This document shows positions 42,215 through 50,777 of a stretch of 64,000 bases of DNA, in pieces. The DNA is taken from positions 1 to 64,000 of the forward strand of contig JARLJO010000016.1 in NCBI GenBank assembly GCA_031291175.1, in the 5' to 3' direction. The notes under the pieces were generated by a model. The model made no database searches. It worked only from the letters and a program-made list of their open reading frames with translations, and was not told the DNA's origin. The number at the start of each line of letters is the position of its first letter. Within the stretch, counting starts at the first letter, position 1. The translations under genes were made by a program, and so were the position numbers. This stretch comes from Gammaproteobacteria bacterium (GTDB taxonomy: Bacteria; Pseudomonadota; Gammaproteobacteria; DSM-16500).

Positions 42215-44806
42215 TTATTGCTTTCTTGGGGTCACCGGAGAAAAATGGGATGCTACCACTGGCAAAGTGCCGTTCCCGTTTAATGCCGCTAAATCAGCGT
42301 GCGCAAACAAACCATTAGACTGCACACCTGATCTCGGTGAAATGTCATCAGGAGCATGAGGTACGCCCTTATTGTCGGGAGAAGGGGTTAGCGCGCGTTT
42401 TTGCTCTTCAGGCTCGGGCCGTATTGGTAAAACAATATGATGAAAGGGTTTTACAGGTAATGCAGGTACAACGGGTTTTAATAAATAATTATCATTAGCT
42501 TGCTGCTGGCTTATGTATATGCCACTCGTTAACATCGTCATGACACCACTACTAATCACCGCTGCCGTTATCAGTGTCTGCACACTTAAAAATAACACAG
42601 CACCGATGCCAGCCCCTACCGCAACAACGCCTAACATGAACGCAGCCCCAGCTAACACATATTTCCACCATGGTGTGGTTTTTGGAATGATCAATGGCGG
42701 TTGTTCTGCACGAAGTGCATCGTTCTCTCGTTCTACTTCCGCATTTTCATCTAAGAGTTGTGCATTTTGCGCCGCAAGTTCCGGTACTCTGGGATCAATG
42801 GCAGGCTGCTTTTGTTCTTGCTCTAATAAACTCTCCTGACTGATCTTTAATGCCTCGCACAAATCCTGATTTTGTCGGGATAGTTCAGTGATCCTTTGAT
42901 GATCGTTAAGTTGTTTTTGTACCTGCTCAGATTGTTCATTTTGTTGAGTTATTAATTCGCTACGCAGATGATGATTTTCACATGCCAGGTCTCTGATCTT
43001 TTGTTCGAGTGCAGTGTTCTCTTCTTCCTGACGTGTGCGTGCTGCATCTCTACTCAAAAGCGCCGCATTTTGCAGAGACAGTTCAGCGATATGTTGGCGA
43101 TCTGCCAGTTGTTTTTGTTCTTGCTCTAATAATCTATGATGAGTCGTTTCCAGTTGTGTGCTTAGCGCTTGTCTTGCCATGGCCTGATTAGCAGCTTCTG
43201 CTTCAAGAGCGATTTTTTGTGCGTTTTGTTCTAATAGCTGATGCTGAACCACTTGCAGCTCGCTACGAATCTCTTGATTTTGTTGTTCCAGTGCCTGTTT
43301 TTCTGCTTGAATTGTTTTGACGCTCACTAACAAATCAGCCAATTGGCGGTAAGTTGCCTGATGAATCCTTTGCATCAGTTTCAGGTCAGCATTCTCAGCT
43401 CGGAGTTGCGTCACAAATAGCGCCGATTGTTCATGCGCGTGTTGCGTGACTTCAAGGCTACGTTTTAACTTTTCTAATTCTATTAATGGATACTGGTTTG
43501 TTTGAGAGGCTTCAATACGGTTTAATGCTTCCAAAGCTTCGGCGAGCTTCAGACGCAGCTCTTCATTTTCCAATTGCAGATGGAGGACGGCACCAATCTT
43601 TTTCGGTTTCTCCGCCGAAGATGCTAACGGTGCAGCATTTAAAGCAGTTGGCAATTTGGGGCTTAATGCTGGCGCTCGCTCTGATGCAATGCTCATCACT
43701 TTCAAAATAGAAAGCAAGGTGTCACTTTGTGATAAATGTTGCGGTTCTTCTGTTATTGATGCTGCGCCTGCGGCGGCCGCATTTTCTTTATCCGCATAAA
43801 ACCAGTGAGCCACGGTTGAAATAACGGCTTGTGGCAAGATAAAAAATTGGGACTGCAACAGATAAGACTTATTATCCAGCTTTTGACTGAGCACGGCATG
43901 GCTGTGCGGCTGAAAATTATTATAGTATTCTTGCCTGCAAGGATTCGCTCCTGCGCCAAAATAAGTAGTGCAATGTGCAGTAATAGTTCGTCTTGGATCC
44001 AATATTCTATGCAAAGATAACCAGCCGAATTTTTTAGATTCGATATCATCATGCGCATAGACTTTTAATAAATGGACTTTGGCAACGTCAGGTTTCACGT
44101 TAGATAAAAGATTTTTCTGGCCAGTACTTTGTACACCATCCCCTGCCGCTAATAACCAATACAACTCAAGATTGACGGTCGAGCAAATGCTCCTGGCAGC
44201 GACTTCAGCTTCGCTTGCAATGGATAGAGGTATACCAGGAGCACTGTATGCCATTAACCGCAAACCCTGAATTCGCGAATAATGTGCATCGGTAATCGAT
44301 TTATCGGCTATTTTTTTCATTAAGCCCGCATAACAATATTGTGCATCGGCGGCGCCTAAACTGTGGCCATACATTGTAATAGTGACTTTCAGATCCAGAG
44401 CTATATCGCCAAGGACATGATTGATCTGCGCCATGAGATTTTCTTCTTCGCGTTTGAAAGACAAATTGCCCGCACCGCCACCAGATTCCACGTCTCTGAG
44501 TAAGCTTTTATCCGCTTGCGTACCACGAAAAACGACATGCACGTCAGAATTATTTTTTTGCAAAGGCTTAAAAATATAAACCACCAAACCGGAATGGACC
44601 GTATTGAGTTTGAGTAGCTGATAATGAGCAACGCCATCTACCATCAAGTGGCTATTATGTTCCAGGCTTTCTGTGTAGGCGAAAGTATGTGCGATGTGTT
44701 CGCCTGAGATATAACGTAATAAATCCTGAATATCAGGTTCTAAAATAGGAGAAGGAATTCCATCGGCCGGTTCTGGGACGATAAGAGGTTGACTGGAAGA
44801 TGCCAT
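42215..44806 (-). CDS. lipase-like protein with long coiled coil and C-terminal membrane segment (candidate effector)
   Basis: An 863-residue protein without a signal peptide. Residues 60-350 form an alpha/beta-hydrolase of the class 3 lipase type: VVFRGTQADKS, then the nucleophile elbow MYGHSLGAADA with Ser149, and downstream Asp and His candidates (LAAGDGVQS, TITAHCTTYFG). Residues from about 400 to 700 are a coiled coil rich in Gln, Glu and Leu. A hydrophobic pair (about 714-766) and a Pro-rich tail follow. The mix of a soluble lipase head, long coiled coil and C-terminal membrane anchor is typical of effectors that act on host organelles. Lipase or phospholipase activity is inferred from the Ser elbow. 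The ATG at 44806 is preceded by weak purines. A HAD-like gene follows. Confidence 0.75.
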   Translation of the reverse strand: MASSSQPLIVPEPADGIPSPILEPDIQDLLRYISGEHIAHTFAYTESLEHNSHLMVDGVAHYQLLKLNTVHSGLVVYIFKPLQKNNSDVHVVFRGTQADKSLLRDVESGGGAGNLSFKREEENLMAQINHVLGDIALDLKVTITMYGHSLGAADAQYCYAGLMKKIADKSITDAHYSRIQGLRLMAYSAPGIPLSIASEAEVAARSICSTVNLELYWLLAAGDGVQSTGQKNLLSNVKPDVAKVHLLKVYAHDDIESKKFGWLSLHRILDPRRTITAHCTTYFGAGANPCRQEYYNNFQPHSHAVLSQKLDNKSYLLQSQFFILPQAVISTVAHWFYADKENAAAAGAASITEEPQHLSQSDTLLSILKVMSIASERAPALSPKLPTALNAAPLASSAEKPKKIGAVLHLQLENEELRLKLAEALEALNRIEASQTNQYPLIELEKLKRSLEVTQHAHEQSALFVTQLRAENADLKLMQRIHQATYRQLADLLVSVKTIQAEKQALEQQNQEIRSELQVVQHQLLEQNAQKIALEAEAANQAMARQALSTQLETTHHRLLEQEQKQLADRQHIAELSLQNAALLSRDAARTRQEEENTALEQKIRDLACENHHLRSELITQQNEQSEQVQKQLNDHQRITELSRQNQDLCEALKISQESLLEQEQKQPAIDPRVPELAAQNAQLLDENAEVERENDALRAEQPPLIIPKTTPWWKYVLAGAAFMLGVVAVGAGIGAVLFLSVQTLITAAVISSGVMTMLTSGIYISQQQANDNYLLKPVVPALPVKPFHHIVLPIRPEPEEQKRALTPSPDNKGVPHAPDDISPRSGVQSNGLFAHADLAALNGNGTLPVVASHFSPVTPRKQ

Positions 44807-44903
44807 TGGTAACCACGCTGCGTTTTTGTATCTAATTATAATTATTTATTTTGACTATTTAATCATGTCAAATTTTTTTGTGCAATTTACTGTTTTAACG
44901 CTT

Positions 44904-44932
44904 AATAAAAAATTCCCGCCAAAGGCGGGAAT
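44904..44932 (-). terminator. strong intrinsic terminator of the 595-aa gene
   Basis: On the minus strand, ATTCCCGCC-ttt-GGCGGGAAT (44912-44932) is a perfect 9-bp GC-rich hairpin followed directly by TTTTTTATT. It lies 21 bases past the stop codon of the minus-strand gene at 44954. Confidence 0.9.
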
Positions 44933-44953
44933 GTTGATTGACAGCTTGATTGC

Positions 44954-46741
44954 TTACTGTTGTTGACCTCCACCAAATCTTCGTCTGAGTGCTTGTACAC
45001 CGGTCGCAGGAGAATTTGCATCGCGTTCATTTGCAGCTGCTGCAGCTGCTTCAGTTGCTGCCGCGAGTCCTGCGGCACCACGTCTTCTTAACCCACCAGG
45101 AGCAACAGGAGCGCCGAACAACGTTTGAGGCCCTACAGCGGCTGCAGTTGCTGGCGCGAATCCCGCGGCACCATGTCTTCTAAGCCTACCAGGAGCAACA
45201 GAGCCGCCGAACAACGTTTGAGACCCTACATTTTCTAAGCTTGCTGAAGGTATCGAAAAAGGGGCGGCACTCGTTGCAGCTAAGGCGTTTGCGCTTGTAG
45301 CCGACGTAGATGAGGCGCCACTGGGCATAAGTAAGGGTCTTGTTTCAGACGATGGCTGCGATGGCCTCCAGGAAGCAGCAGAAGAAGAGCAAGATGCTGC
45401 TGTTCTGCTTTGGCCTCTGTCATTTTCTTCTTTCCATTCGTTGTCGTCATCATCGCTAGAGCTATCACTAGAAGTAGCACTTTCAGATAGCGCAACAGTT
45501 GCTTGTTGATTTACATTGCCAGCTAATAATTGCGCTCGAGCAGCCAGGCGCGCTCTTAACGCAGCCATCATATCCATTCCTACTGCAGCAGCAGGAAGTT
45601 TTGCTGCTGATGTTTCTGCAGAGCTTGCGGCTCCTGCAGTAGCTGCTTTCTCTGCTTTTCTTTGCTTAATAGCATCCGCCCAAGAGGGTTTTTTCTGAGA
45701 AGCAGAAGGACCATCGAATGCAGGTGCCATTGGTGGTGCCACTGGTGCTGCATCAGTGGCAGCTTCCGCTTTTTCTTCTTCCTCTTCCTCAAGATCTGAC
45801 AACGGTTTAGTATTGGGTTTTTGTTCCATTACTTTGTTTACTTCGTCACGTATTTTTGCGCTGATTGCTTCTAAACTGTTTTTGATGACAAGTGCTTTTT
45901 GCGCAGCTTCATCAGCAGGTAGATCTTCAGCCTCACCATTATTGATAGGGGGGGCTGCATCTCTCTTTGCTAGGTTAGCTCGATCCATAGCATAGGCTTT
46001 GCGTAATTGGAGAAGACTTAGTAAGCCGAGTGCTGTCACACCTACTATTGCCAAGACAAGCGGCATTATTGGCAGTGCGACTGAGAAAGCAAAGATCGCA
46101 ACGGGTACTGCTGCTATGGCTGCTAAGGATAAAAAGCTGCTCACTATCCAGGGCCATTTGGTCGTTTTAGGTAAATTAGCAGGCTCATTGGGATGGATTC
46201 CAGCACCAGCAACCCCTGCTGGAGCTAATTTTTGCTTTGCTTTCTCAATAAAATTATTCAGGGCATATAAGCGTTGTTCTGGTAAATGTAAGCATTCTCT
46301 TAAAAAAGTTTGTTCTTCTGCTGTTATCTTTGCACGCCAGATGAGGGGTGCTGCAGGATTGTAATAAACCAATCCGATCCAGCGGGCGTAGCTTTCAATT
46401 CTTTTATGAAGAGGGCTGTTTGCGTCATTTAATAAGGCAACGAATTTCATCGCGAAAGCATTAAAAGCTTGTTGTTTTTCTTCTGCATTGACTGCTTCTT
46501 GCTCTGCCCACTCATCGTATAAGGCAATAGGATTTTGAGCTAATCCCTGGAACTCTGCGGCATACCCGATTAAAGTTTTTTTATCTTCCTCGCTGGATTC
46601 GCTATGGATTTTTTGCACGATATCGAAAGCATCTTTCATTTTCTGAACGAATTCTTTTTCGGATTGGACGACTGCATCGAATAATTCAGGAAGACTCTGA
46701 TTAGCCTGAACGTTATTGCGACCGAATGCTGAACTTGCCAT
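44954..46741 (-). CDS. hypothetical protein with helical N-domain, membrane segment and Ala-rich repeats (RhoGEF-like?)
   Basis: A 595-residue protein, start ATG at 46741 behind GGGG (an ATG four codons upstream is less good). The N-terminal ~170 residues are helical. LPELFDAVVQSEKEFVQKM and HLPEQRLYALNNFIEK recall the first and third conserved regions of Dbl-homology RhoGEF domains, but the match is weak. A hydrophobic stretch at about 197-246 should span the membrane once or twice. The C-terminal half is low-complexity, rich in Ala, Ser, Glu and Pro, with an acidic block (DLEEEEEEKAE). Two near-copies of a ~36-residue repeat lie near the end (QTLFG, VAPG.LRR.GAAG). A strong terminator follows. 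It is likely secreted to the host, but this is unproven. Confidence 0.6.
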   Translation of the reverse strand: MASSAFGRNNVQANQSLPELFDAVVQSEKEFVQKMKDAFDIVQKIHSESSEEDKKTLIGYAAEFQGLAQNPIALYDEWAEQEAVNAEEKQQAFNAFAMKFVALLNDANSPLHKRIESYARWIGLVYYNPAAPLIWRAKITAEEQTFLRECLHLPEQRLYALNNFIEKAKQKLAPAGVAGAGIHPNEPANLPKTTKWPWIVSSFLSLAAIAAVPVAIFAFSVALPIMPLVLAIVGVTALGLLSLLQLRKAYAMDRANLAKRDAAPPINNGEAEDLPADEAAQKALVIKNSLEAISAKIRDEVNKVMEQKPNTKPLSDLEEEEEEKAEAATDAAPVAPPMAPAFDGPSASQKKPSWADAIKQRKAEKAATAGAASSAETSAAKLPAAAVGMDMMAALRARLAARAQLLAGNVNQQATVALSESATSSDSSSDDDDNEWKEENDRGQSRTAASCSSSAASWRPSQPSSETRPLLMPSGASSTSATSANALAATSAAPFSIPSASLENVGSQTLFGGSVAPGRLRRHGAAGFAPATAAAVGPQTLFGAPVAPGGLRRRGAAGLAAATEAAAAAANERDANSPATGVQALRRRFGGGQQQ

Positions 46742-47023
46742 GATAATCCCCATATATTAAATTAATGAGTGGATTTTAACCAGTCAACCTTAAGGAAATG
46801 TTAAGACAAAGAAAAGAAGTAAACATAAATCAATAATGATCACCATTTGCACATATTGATACAAAAAAACGCTTCTTTGACACTTATATAGAATGAACCA
46901 AAACCTGCAATGTTTGGTTTTTAAGGAATTTGCTCCCTCGCGCCGCATGACCCCAGCCAATCTTAATGTTTCTTTAAGTTTACTTCGAAAACTACACCGA
47001 TATCGAAATGAATTCTCTTAAAT

Positions 47024-47152
47024 GGACTGGGGTCCTGTCATGGTAGGTTTACTTTTTTCGTGCTCGCCATAAGGCTCCGCGCGTAAAAAGCAAACCTACC
47101 CTGCCACCCCGTTTTTTTAAATTCGCTCCCACTTCGTGGAAGCGAAAAGAGC
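47024..47152 (+). repeat. family C element, long copy
   Basis: ACTGGGGTCCTGTCATGGTA, then GGTTTACTTTTTTCGTGCTC, then CGCGCGTAAAAAGCAAACC, then TACCCTGCCACCCCGTTTTT, then the small hairpin CCACTTCGTGGAAG and GCGAAAAGAGC. This is the most complete copy. Confidence 0.88.
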
Positions 47153-47170
47153 ATATTGACATTGGCACAA

Positions 47171-47236
47171 AGTAGCACGGACTAAGACCCCCACGTTTTT
47201 TGTGGGGGACGTGTCCGCGAACCCCTGCTAAATCAC
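47171..47236 (+). repeat. family A palindromic repeat, copy 5
   Basis: AGTAGCACGGACTAAGACCC, stem with a CGTTTTTTG loop, then GTGTCCGCGAACCCCTGCTA and AATCAC. It directly follows the family C element. Confidence 0.9.
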
Positions 47237-47300
47237 AAGACATTCACTCTGCACACACGAGCCAATATTACCCTCATAAAAATGAACCGAAATTCTCACA

Positions 47301-48146
47301 TCACGCCAAAAAATTTGAAATGATCTCCGCCACCGGCAAAGGATTATCCATATGCACATGATGCCCACCCGGCAATTCATGAATGGTCAACTGCTTAATA
47401 GATTCCGCCCTGCCCTGAAAAACCGCCGCAGGATAAGGAACACCTTGCTTGGCACGTATCAGACAAACCGGCGACTCAATCGCTTTCAACAACGCCCTCA
47501 ATTCATCTTCATAAACAATAGTAGAGTTAACAGCATGCAACCGACGATCATAAGTCCAAACCCACCCTTCATTTATTTGTATTGTCCCCCGCTGCACTAA
47601 CGCTTTAGCAGCTTGATAACTGATATTCCCCATTTTCATTCGTACTTGAATGGCTGACTCTTGATCCGGATAAACAGTTCTCTGCGGTGGATTACCCGTT
47701 AAAAAAGTCTGAGCATCCTCCCGCAGATAAGCGATACCTTGCTCAACAAACTTAACAGTTGGCCCTAAAATATCCAGAAAAACCATTTTACGAACGAGCT
47801 TAGGCTGTACGATCGCGAGAATGATGGCTAACAATCCTCCTAATGAATGAGCGACGATATCAAATTGCTCCCATTCAAACGATTTTATTAAATGCAGCAT
47901 TAAAAACGCATCGTTCTTCCAATAAGGCAACACACCTTCTGGATAGAAACTCGAAAATCCAGTGCCAGGATAATCAACTGCCACAAGTTGTAAATGCGAT
48001 AGCAAAGGCGCTAATAAATCAAAGCTTGCTGCATTATCCAGTTTGCCATGAAGACATAAAACAGGTTTTTGTGCTTTTCCATGCCAGATTTTAAATGCCA
48101 AATTAAAACCAGGAATTGCCAGCTTTTTTTCTTCATACATTGTCAT
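47301..48146 (-). CDS. alpha/beta hydrolase
   Basis: A soluble alpha/beta-hydrolase of about 281 residues. CLHGKLDNAASFD supplies the oxyanion-hole His-Gly, DYPGTGFSS follows, VAHSLGG holds the nucleophile Ser, and HELPGGHHVHMDNP near the C-terminus supplies the catalytic His. An Asp of the triad is expected in the intervening loop. Similar proteins include esterases and serine hydrolases of broad specificity; the substrate is not readable. The start is uncertain: I use the ATG at 48146 (protein begins MTMYEEKK), but a GTG at 48182 and an ATG at 48161 are also in frame. It is divergent from the antiporter gene. Confidence 0.82.
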   Translation of the reverse strand: MTMYEEKKLAIPGFNLAFKIWHGKAQKPVLCLHGKLDNAASFDLLAPLLSHLQLVAVDYPGTGFSSFYPEGVLPYWKNDAFLMLHLIKSFEWEQFDIVAHSLGGLLAIILAIVQPKLVRKMVFLDILGPTVKFVEQGIAYLREDAQTFLTGNPPQRTVYPDQESAIQVRMKMGNISYQAAKALVQRGTIQINEGWVWTYDRRLHAVNSTIVYEDELRALLKAIESPVCLIRAKQGVPYPAAVFQGRAESIKQLTIHELPGGHHVHMDNPLPVAEIISNFLA

Positions 48147-48271
48147 GATCAAGGGTCCCATCTTAAGAAAAATGTCTCTCACTATGTTGCAAGATAGGAA
48201 GTGTATCTCTCGCTATCCTTTGATAGGATATTACATTGCCTGTGGCATTTCATTCACAAGAGGTTGCAGTC

Positions 48272-49462
48272 ATGAGCCACATTCCCCCACTCATTCTCGA
48301 TTTGTCAGTGATATTGGGCGCGGCTAGCGTAGTCGCCATTTTATTTCAATATATCAAGCAACCCGTTGTGCTCGGATATCTAGTGGCAGGCCTCTTGATA
48401 GGTCCCCACACCCCGCCCTATGCTTTTGTCAGCGATATTCCCACACTGACCCAAATTGCTGAACTGGGTGTGATTTTTTTAATGTTCTCAATTGGCCTTG
48501 AATTCAGCTTTCAAAAAATCTGTAAAGTCGGTTTGCCCGCCTGTTTGATTGCGATTATTGAAGTGAGTCTCATGATTGTCATCGGATACGCTTTAGGAAG
48601 ATTTATCGGTTGGAAAACCATTAGTAGCCTGTTCCTCGGTGTGGCCTTGGCCATCTCATCCACGACTATTATCGTAAAAACGTTAAGTGAAATGCAGTTA
48701 AAAGATGACAACTTTACCAATTTGGTTTTTGGTATTTTAATTATCGAAGATTTACTCGCTATTTTGTTATTGGCCGCCTTATCTACCATTGCAACCACAC
48801 AAACATTTTCTCCAGCCAATCTGTTAATCGATAGCGGCGAGCTATTATTCATTATCAGTAGCTGGTTCGTTCTGGGTTATTTTATTGTGCCCAGATTTTT
48901 TCGCTTGATCCGGGATCGCATTACGCAGGAAACATTAACTTTACTCTCAGTTTCGTGCTGTCTTTTTCTGGTGTGCGTGTCGTCTTACTTACATTATTCT
49001 TTGGCCTTAGGGGCTTTCATAATGGGCTCTATTTTAGCAGGCGCTCCGCAGGTTCATCTCATTGAAAATTTGCTAAAGCCATTACGCGATATTTTTGCTG
49101 CGGTATTTTTTGTTTCAGTGGGTATGTTGGTCGACCCAAGAATAATTGTGCAACATTACGAACTGATTTTATTAATCAGCGTGGTTGCCATCGTGGGTAA
49201 AATAATCACATCTAGCCTCGGTGGGTTGCTGACCAGGCAAGGAATTGATGCCTCCGTTCGCTTAGGCTTCACCATGGCACAAATTGGTGAATTCTCATTT
49301 ATTATAATTGGCGTAGGTGTTGTGCTGGGTGCTGTTAACCAAGAGTTATCACCTATTATTGTGTCCATTTCTGCGATTACGACTTTTTTAACGCCTTACC
49401 TGATTCGGATATCTGCCCCTATTGGCACTTGGCTTTCGTGTTACTGGCGTAAAAACAATTGA
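48272..49462 (+). CDS. CPA2-type cation:proton antiporter (KefB/YbaL-like, no RCK domain)
   Basis: An inner-membrane antiporter of 396 residues with about 12 hydrophobic helices. Family features of CPA2 Na+(K+)/H+ exchangers are clear: VLGYLVAGLLIGPHTPP, LGVIFLMFSIGLEFSF, SSTTIIVKTLSE, and GILIIEDLLAILLL with the conserved Glu-Asp pair. The C-terminal TrkA-N/RCK nucleotide-binding domain of full-length KefB/YbaL is missing and the chain stops after the last helix. It is thus either an intrinsically short type or one that uses a separate regulatory subunit. The start at 48272 (AGAGG upstream) gives MSHIPPL; an earlier ATG at 48236 has a poorer context. Confidence 0.86.
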   Translation: MSHIPPLILDLSVILGAASVVAILFQYIKQPVVLGYLVAGLLIGPHTPPYAFVSDIPTLTQIAELGVIFLMFSIGLEFSFQKICKVGLPACLIAIIEVSLMIVIGYALGRFIGWKTISSLFLGVALAISSTTIIVKTLSEMQLKDDNFTNLVFGILIIEDLLAILLLAALSTIATTQTFSPANLLIDSGELLFIISSWFVLGYFIVPRFFRLIRDRITQETLTLLSVSCCLFLVCVSSYLHYSLALGAFIMGSILAGAPQVHLIENLLKPLRDIFAAVFFVSVGMLVDPRIIVQHYELILLISVVAIVGKIITSSLGGLLTRQGIDASVRLGFTMAQIGEFSFIIIGVGVVLGAVNQELSPIIVSISAITTFLTPYLIRISAPIGTWLSCYWRKNN

Positions 49463-49523
49463 TGCGAGTTAGGACTCGTTTCTTTGCTCTGTATTTTTAT
49501 GTTATAGCTACGGAATAATTGAT

Positions 49524-50564
49524 ATGCTTAGATCGCACTCACAAGCTCATATTCTGTCACAATTGTCAGAAGCAAAAGTACAAGAACCAAACCAGGTTTT
49601 ACCAGCTTCTTCTGCCAATGACGCATCCAGTCAATTCAACATTTTATTAAATAACCTTCAGTATAATGCGCTGCAGTTTAAAGAGCCATTAGGCGTAGGT
49701 AGTTATAATGACGCTTTCCGTGCGATATGGAATGGCATTGATGTTACTGCTAAACAAATACATAAAGAAGGTTTTAAAAAAGAGAAGGTGCTTGACTATT
49801 TCAACGCGGAAGTGGAAATTTTATCGACTCTTCACCATCCAAATATCATTAAATTACACGGTTCAACCAATAACCCAAAATACTGCATCGTAACAGAATA
49901 TATGCCGCAGTCTTTATTTGCGAGGCTTGATCAACCGAAAAGCGCATCATGGCCACTAGAAAGATACAATATTATTCTTGGTATAGCGCGGGCCTTGGAT
50001 TATTTGCACGATAAGGACATCTTGCATCGTGATGTTAAGGCCGAGAATATTTTATTAGACGAGGCCATGAATCCCAAATTAGCTGACTTCGGTTTTGCAA
50101 TAAAAATCGATGCAGGAGTGGATCACATCAAAGACTATTGTGGTACGCTTGCCTATCTAGCGCCGGAAACTATTATAAGTCACCATCAGGGGAAAAAATC
50201 CGATATATTCAACTTCGGTATGACAATATGGGAAGTGGTAACTTGTATGTCTCCTTTTTCTCTGGAGAAAGAAGGGGTAGCGCCTCGTATCACCATGCAT
50301 GGTGGCAGAGAGAGAATACCTGAAAATTGTGATCCTAAAATAGCTCACTTAATTCGTTGGTGTTGGGATCAAGATCCCGCCAAGCGTCCCACGGCGAAGG
50401 AAATCGTCACTTATCTTGAAAGTGATGCGGGTGCCAATAACGCATCACCCATTGCCGAAGAGAAATCCACAGCGGATCAAGCTGCCGTTTCATCCGAACC
50501 GCCTAAAAAAGACCATACAAATCAGCCGTCACAGACAAAAGGTCTTTGTTGTGTCATTTGTTAA
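49524..50564 (+). CDS. eukaryotic-like protein kinase with C-terminal CaaX-type box (candidate effector)
   Basis: A 346-residue protein kinase of the TKL/Ser-Thr kinase type, more like plant and amoeba kinases than bacterial PknB proteins. Key elements: Gly-rich loop GVGSYNDAF (from residue 57), ATP Lys77, alpha-C Glu (about 96-98), HRDVKAEN (catalytic Asp170), DFG (188-190), APE (213-215) and RPT near the end of the domain. All catalytic residues are intact. The last residues are GLCCVIC: the C-terminal CVIC fits a CaaX box (Cys343, two aliphatics, Cys), preceded by Cys342, which could be palmitoylated. Prenylation by host enzymes is known for the Legionella effector AnkB. A 40-residue Ser/Pro/Asp linker joins kinase and tail. 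There is no signal peptide. Host-directed action is inferred. Confidence 0.85.
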   Translation: MLRSHSQAHILSQLSEAKVQEPNQVLPASSANDASSQFNILLNNLQYNALQFKEPLGVGSYNDAFRAIWNGIDVTAKQIHKEGFKKEKVLDYFNAEVEILSTLHHPNIIKLHGSTNNPKYCIVTEYMPQSLFARLDQPKSASWPLERYNIILGIARALDYLHDKDILHRDVKAENILLDEAMNPKLADFGFAIKIDAGVDHIKDYCGTLAYLAPETIISHHQGKKSDIFNFGMTIWEVVTCMSPFSLEKEGVAPRITMHGGRERIPENCDPKIAHLIRWCWDQDPAKRPTAKEIVTYLESDAGANNASPIAEEKSTADQAAVSSEPPKKDHTNQPSQTKGLCCVIC

Positions 50565-50727
50565 TACTAACTCCCTCCTTTGAAAAAGGAGGCTTGGGGA
50601 GGATTTATATATCGATTATTATTGAAAAAACACCATACTGCTTGGATTTGATGAAAAGCTATATCTTCGCTTAGAATTTCGAACAGAAGTTACTATAAGA
50701 AGGAAAATAAATAGCTAAATACTTAAG

Positions 50728-50756
50728 AAAAAAGGAAGCTCAATGAATAAGCTTCC
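50728..50756 (-). terminator. intrinsic terminator of the 405-aa membrane protein gene
   Basis: On the minus strand GGAAGCT-tattcattg-AGCTTCC (50734-50756) is followed directly by TTTTTT. It lies 21 bases past the stop at 50778. Confidence 0.8.
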
Positions 50757-50777
50757 TGGATATATTTATATTAAGCT

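Larger units (their letters stand above)
46742..47300. other. 559-base intergenic region with a C and an A repeat
   Basis: No gene seen. It contains family C (47024-47152) followed directly by family A (47171-47236), the same order as at 38.6-38.9 kb and 12.5-12.7 kb. An open frame of 64 codons over these repeats is rejected. Confidence 0.65.
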
